Shown: one piece after another, positions 21,327-24,424 of the stretch
Layout of the letters: each line of letters opens with the position of its first letter
How positions within the stretch are numbered: position 1 is the stretch's first letter
Assembly: GCA_903888395.1 (NCBI GenBank)
Contig: CAISTO010000070.1
Coordinates: 1 to 24,424 of the forward strand
DNA length: 24,424 bases
DNA from: an uncultured Bacteroidota bacterium
GTDB taxonomy: Bacteria > Bacteroidota > Bacteroidia > UKL13-3
Direction: 5' to 3'
Position numbers and translations under genes: made by a program
Notes under the pieces: generated by a model
The model's database searches: none
Told to the model about the DNA's origin: nothing
Seen by the model: only the letters and a program-made list of their open reading frames with translations

Positions 21327-22118
21327 TTAATAACCATCTCCATCTAATAAGTTTCCAAGTCCACCTAAAATACTGCCTTGCTCTTTTCCTCCACTTGAAC
21401 CATATTGTAATATTCTTCCAGCTAATCGGCTAATAGGTAAAGTTTGAATCCAAACTTTTCCTGGTCCTCTTAAAGTTGCAAAAAATACGCCTTCTCCTCC
21501 AAATAAAGTGTTCTTAATTCCACCTACAAATTGAATGTCGTAATCTATATCTTTTGTAAATGCAACAATACAACCTGTATCAACTTTTAGCATTTCTCCC
21601 GGTTGTAATTCACGCTCTTCAACGTGACCACCAGCATGAACAAAACATAGTCCATCGCCTTCCAATTTCTGCATAATAAATCCTTCGCCACCAAATAATC
21701 CAGTACCCAGTTTTTTCTGAAATTCAATGCCAACTTGAACACCTTTTGCAGCGCATAAAAAAGAATCTTTTTGACAAATAACTTTTCCACCTAAACGTAA
21801 CAAATCTAATGGAATAATTTTACCTGGATATGGAGCTGCAAATGTTACTTGTTTTTTTCCTTGACCAATATTAGTATAAGCAGTCATGAATAAACTTTCG
21901 CCAGTTAAAAGGCGTTTGCCCGCACTAAATATTTTACCCAAAACGCCACCAGTTTGTTCACTTCCATCACCAAAAATGGTTTGCATTTGAATGCCATCAT
22001 TCATCATCATAAAACTTCCTGGTTCGGCCATTACAGTTTCATTAGGGTCTAATTCAATTTCTACACATTGCATTTCACTACCAAAAACACGGTAGTCTAT
22101 TTCGTGGTTATAAGACAT
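21327..22118 (-). CDS. AIM24/TIGR00266-family protein, 263 aa
   Basis: A double-stranded beta-helix type protein related to mitochondrial AIM24. Family features are the opening YRVFGSEMQCVEIELDPNETV, AEPGSFMMM, the Gly-rich repeats (GLFGGEGFIMQKLEGDG, TLFGGEGVFFATLRGPG), HAGGHVEERELQPGE and VDTGCIVAF. No signal peptide or membrane helix is visible. The function in bacteria is not established. The C-terminus is Gly-rich (GSSGGKEQGSILGGLGNLL). The ATG at 22118 lies 1 bp from an octamer repeat array that forms the whole leader. Confidence 0.9.
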   Translation of the reverse strand: MSYNHEIDYRVFGSEMQCVEIELDPNETVMAEPGSFMMMNDGIQMQTIFGDGSEQTGGVLGKIFSAGKRLLTGESLFMTAYTNIGQGKKQVTFAAPYPGKIIPLDLLRLGGKVICQKDSFLCAAKGVQVGIEFQKKLGTGLFGGEGFIMQKLEGDGLCFVHAGGHVEERELQPGEMLKVDTGCIVAFTKDIDYDIQFVGGIKNTLFGGEGVFFATLRGPGKVWIQTLPISRLAGRILQYGSSGGKEQGSILGGLGNLLDGDGY

Positions 22119-22119
22119 A

Positions 22120-22159
22120 TTTATTGATTTATTGATTTGTTGATTTATTGATTTGTTGA
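22120..22159 (-). repeat. Octamer array TTT[AG]TTGA x5 in the AIM24-gene leader
   Basis: Five consecutive 8-base units (TTTATTGA, TTTATTGA, TTTGTTGA, TTTATTGA, TTTGTTGA) end 1 bp from the start codon of the minus-strand AIM24-family gene. In the mRNA this reads as TCAAYAAA repeats, an A-rich leader directly before AUG. The rest of 22160-22267 is AT-rich with no recognised gene. Confidence 0.9.
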
Positions 22160-22267
22160 TTTGTTTAATGTTGGTACAATAATAAAATTATCATTTCATA
22201 AATGTTATCATTTTGTCCTAATATTTTTACTTTTATTTGTAAATAATATTTAAAAGGATAAAATAAA

Positions 22268-22921
22268 ATGAAAACGGCAATTATAGCAGGTGCATCAGGT
22301 TTAATAGGAAGCCAATTATTAAATAATTTATTAGAAAATAATCAATATGATAAAATTATAGCATTGCTTAGAAAAGAAATTCCTTTTCATTCTCCAAAGC
22401 TTTTACAAGTAATAGTTGATTATAATAATTTAGAATCAATAAATGATTATTTAAAATGCGATGACGTATTTTGTTGTTTGGGAACAACCATAAAAAAAGC
22501 TGGATCGCAAGATGAATTTTATAAAGTAGATTTTCAATATTGTTTAAACCTAGCAATTGAAACACATAAAAATGGTGCAAGCAATTTTTATTTAGTAACA
22601 GCATTAGGTGCTAATGCAAATTCAAAAGTGTTTTATAATAGTGTAAAAGGAAAATTGGAAAATGCTATTCAAAATATTGGATTCAATTCATATTATATTT
22701 TTCGTCCATCTATTTTATTAGGTAATAGAAATGAATTTAGATTAGGAGAAAAAATCATGCAAATGATCATGAAACCATTTTCAAAATTAATGTTTGGAAG
22801 CATGAAAAAATATGCTGCTATTGAAAGTAAACAAGTAGCAAAAGCAATGTATTGTTTAGCTGTTTCAAATAATAAAACAGGAAAACAAATTATAACAAAT
22901 GAACAAATGTTAGCTTTATAA
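22268..22921 (+). CDS. NAD(P)-binding atypical SDR, TIP30/HTATIP2-like, 217 aa
   Basis: A Rossmann-fold protein starting MKTAIIAGASGLIGSQLL, with the dinucleotide motif GASGLIG (8-14), a second strand with R35 (IIALLRKE), VFCCLGTTIKKAGS (68-80), the YxxxK pair Y123/K127 in FYNSVKGKLE, and FRPSILLGNRNEFR (145-158). This order matches the oxidoreductases related to human TIP30 (atypical short-chain dehydrogenases). The substrate is unknown. An AAGGAT ribosome site lies about 10 nt before the ATG. It stands alone between a divergent gene and a convergent one. Confidence 0.88.
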   Translation: MKTAIIAGASGLIGSQLLNNLLENNQYDKIIALLRKEIPFHSPKLLQVIVDYNNLESINDYLKCDDVFCCLGTTIKKAGSQDEFYKVDFQYCLNLAIETHKNGASNFYLVTALGANANSKVFYNSVKGKLENAIQNIGFNSYYIFRPSILLGNRNEFRLGEKIMQMIMKPFSKLMFGSMKKYAAIESKQVAKAMYCLAVSNNKTGKQIITNEQMLAL

Positions 22922-22987
22922 ATCATTCAAAATCTAACATTTTTTTGCATCTAGCAACGGGCTGTTTCTATTTAAATAAAACTCTAT

Positions 22988-23095
22988 ACTTCATACTTCA
23001 TACTTTCCCGATGTGTCGGGACTTCATACTTTATAATTTCCCGATGTTTCGGGACTTCATAATTCATACTTCATAATTCATACTTCATAATTTAC
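22988..23095. repeat. Heptamer array A[CA]TTCAT interrupted by two TCCCGA hairpins
   Basis: Units ACTTCAT/AATTCAT occur at 22988-23001, 23021-23034 and 23054-23095. They are split by two near-identical hairpins, TCCCGA-TGTG-TCGGGA (23006-23021) and TCCCGA-TGTT-TCGGGA (23039-23054). The last degenerate unit (AATTTAC) contains the cinA stop codon (23092-23094). It may act as a weak terminator for the two convergent genes, but no T-run follows the hairpins. Confidence 0.88.
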
Positions 23096-24327
23096 AAAAT
23101 CATTTTCCTTAACATATCAAGAGCCATTAAACTAGTTCTTAAAATGGTTCTTTCTCTGTTATCCCCCATGTTATATTTCTTAGCAATTATTTCATTTTTA
23201 TTTGCGATAGCAATCCAAACTGTACCAACAGGTTTTTCTTCAGAGCCACCGTCAGGACCAGCAATACCGCTTGTTGCAATGGCATAGTCTACATCAAATT
23301 TATTAAGAATTGTTTGCGCCATTTGTTTAACACATGCTTCGCTTACAGCTCCAACATTTTTTAAAATTTCATCACTCACATTTAATTCAAGTGTTTTTAT
23401 TTTATTGTCATAACTAATAATACTACCTTTATAATAAGATGAACTTCCAGCAATAGAAGTTATTTGATGTGCAATAAATCCACCAGTACAACTTTCAGCG
23501 GTAGCTAAAGTTTTGTTTTTTTCTTTTAATAATTTACCTACTACCTCACTTAAATTATCATTGTCTTCACCATATATATATTCACCAATTCTTTCATAAA
23601 AGAGATTACAAATTTGACTAACTTCATGTATTAATTGTTCTTTATTGTTTCCATGTGCGCTTAGTCTAAGCCTTACAGTACCAACAGACGGCAAGTATGC
23701 AAGCTTGATATAACTTGGTAAATTGTTTTCAATATCTTTTATTTTTTCTGCTAAAAAACTTTCACCAATTGAACATGTTTGTAATGTTCTATGATAGATA
23801 GTAGGAAGATCAAATTTTTGTTTCAATAAAGGAATTACTTCTTCATCAAAAATTACTTTCATTTCGAATGGTACACCAGGCAATGAAATAAATATTTTAT
23901 TGTTTACATCAAACCACATTCCTGGAGCAGTACCACTTCTATTCCATAATGTTTTACTATTCGATGGTACTAAAGCTTGTTGTAAATTGATATCAAGCAT
24001 TGGCATTTTTCTCATTTGAAAAATATGAGTAACCCATGCTAAAACTTTTTCATCAGTTACTAAATTCGTATTGAAATATTCACACAATGTTTTCTTTGTT
24101 ATATCATCTTTTGTTGGACCTAATCCTCCAGTTAAAATAATTATATCACTACGTAATTCAGCATCATGTAAACAGGCTAAAATTTGTTCTTTACTATCAC
24201 CACATGCTGTACGTTGGTATAAGCTAATGCCCAATAAACTCAACTGTTGGCCAAGCCAAGCACTATTTGTATCTATTACCTGTCCAATTAATAATTCATC
24301 ACCTATTGTTATTATCTCTGCTTTCAT
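23092..24327 (-). CDS. cinA: CinA-family protein (MoaB-like domain plus NMN-deamidase-like domain), 411 aa
   Basis: The N-terminal domain (about 1-170) is of the molybdopterin-binding MoaB/MogA fold: AEIITIGDELLIG (3-15), DTNSAWLG, TGGLGPTKDD (66-75) and SLPGVPFEM (148-156). The C-terminal domain (about 258-411) is CinA/PncC-like, with ATAESCTGG (275-283; S279 the likely catalytic Ser), YYKGSIISYDN, GAVSE, and TSGIAGPDGGSEEKPVGTVW (352-371). Two-domain CinA proteins can have ADP-ribose pyrophosphatase and NMN deamidase activity in pyridine-nucleotide salvage; the name comes from competence induction in other bacteria. The length and all motifs are complete. The remaining bases to the right edge (24328-24424) are AT-rich upstream DNA. 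Confidence 0.94.
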   Translation of the reverse strand: MKAEIITIGDELLIGQVIDTNSAWLGQQLSLLGISLYQRTACGDSKEQILACLHDAELRSDIIILTGGLGPTKDDITKKTLCEYFNTNLVTDEKVLAWVTHIFQMRKMPMLDINLQQALVPSNSKTLWNRSGTAPGMWFDVNNKIFISLPGVPFEMKVIFDEEVIPLLKQKFDLPTIYHRTLQTCSIGESFLAEKIKDIENNLPSYIKLAYLPSVGTVRLRLSAHGNNKEQLIHEVSQICNLFYERIGEYIYGEDNDNLSEVVGKLLKEKNKTLATAESCTGGFIAHQITSIAGSSSYYKGSIISYDNKIKTLELNVSDEILKNVGAVSEACVKQMAQTILNKFDVDYAIATSGIAGPDGGSEEKPVGTVWIAIANKNEIIAKKYNMGDNRERTILRTSLMALDMLRKMIL

Positions 24328-24424
24328 AATTTGTTATAAATATATAATTACGCTGTTATAATTATGTTGGTTCAACATTACAAATAATTTATTTTATATT
24401 CATGTTACATTTTATAAATTATTA

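Noticed and set aside
24071..24361. Plus-strand open frame of 96 codons at the right edge
   Set aside because: It is antisense to cinA and has no recognisable domain or start signal.

Overview
The window is AT-rich chromosomal DNA from a member of the Bacteroidota, probably an environmental lineage near Chitinophagales or Sphingobacteriales; the genus cannot be read from this window. Evidence for the phylum: a secreted protein with a type IX secretion C-terminal tail (17789-19402), several promoters of the Bacteroidota type TAnnTTTG, a GSCFA-domain protein, a MurA with Asp in place of the catalytic-loop Cys, and few clear Shine-Dalgarno sites. Most genes are housekeeping and look intact.

Layout. 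1-1676: a probable mobile segment on the minus strand, with the start of an unknown secreted protein (cut by the window edge), an attC-like inverted repeat, an outer-membrane barrel gene and a Crp/Fnr-type regulator. 1833-1930: a 14-unit heptamer array. 1938-3759: a cysteine-less TlpA-like redoxin overlapping the end of murA. 3835-4316: a RelE/ParE-type toxin-antitoxin pair. 4317-4791: non-coding, with a cluster of hairpins. 4792-7644: uvrA. 7707-8218: a second toxin-antitoxin pair, lying between the real uvrA 3' end and a second, synonymously diverged copy of that end. 8370-8663: a small membrane protein. 8745-10685: gyrB. 10904-12282: a YihY/BrkB-family membrane protein overlapped by an FlK-like thioesterase. 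12289-12439: short tandem repeats. 12450-13811: an unknown protein and a GSCFA protein. 13994-15430: a PIN-PhoH ATPase with a lysine-rich tail. 15491-16813: MarC plus two small membrane proteins, a probable operon. 16862-17647: a GH25 muramidase. 17789-19402: a PKD-domain, T9SS-sorted protein. 19514-19911: RNase P RNA with its own promoter and terminator. 20057-21265: odhB, the E2 subunit of 2-oxoglutarate dehydrogenase. 21327-22118: an AIM24/TIGR00266 protein. 22268-22921: a TIP30-like NAD(P)-binding protein. 23092-24327: cinA.

The most interesting signals are in the DNA between the genes. (1) The Crp-OMP block is bounded by 9-bp inverted copies of GTTATCGGC and followed by an imperfect inverted repeat, arranged as expected for an integron gene cassette. 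(2) The toxin-antitoxin insertion behind uvrA carries a duplicate of the uvrA tail; the four coding differences are all synonymous third-position changes, pointing to acquisition from a diverged uvrA rather than drift after local duplication. (3) Five 7-8 bp tandem arrays with different units abut gene ends, and two of them are interrupted by palindromic or dispersed repeats. (4) uvrA has a toxin-antitoxin module on both sides. No CRISPR array, tRNA, rRNA, transposase, integrase or phage gene was seen.
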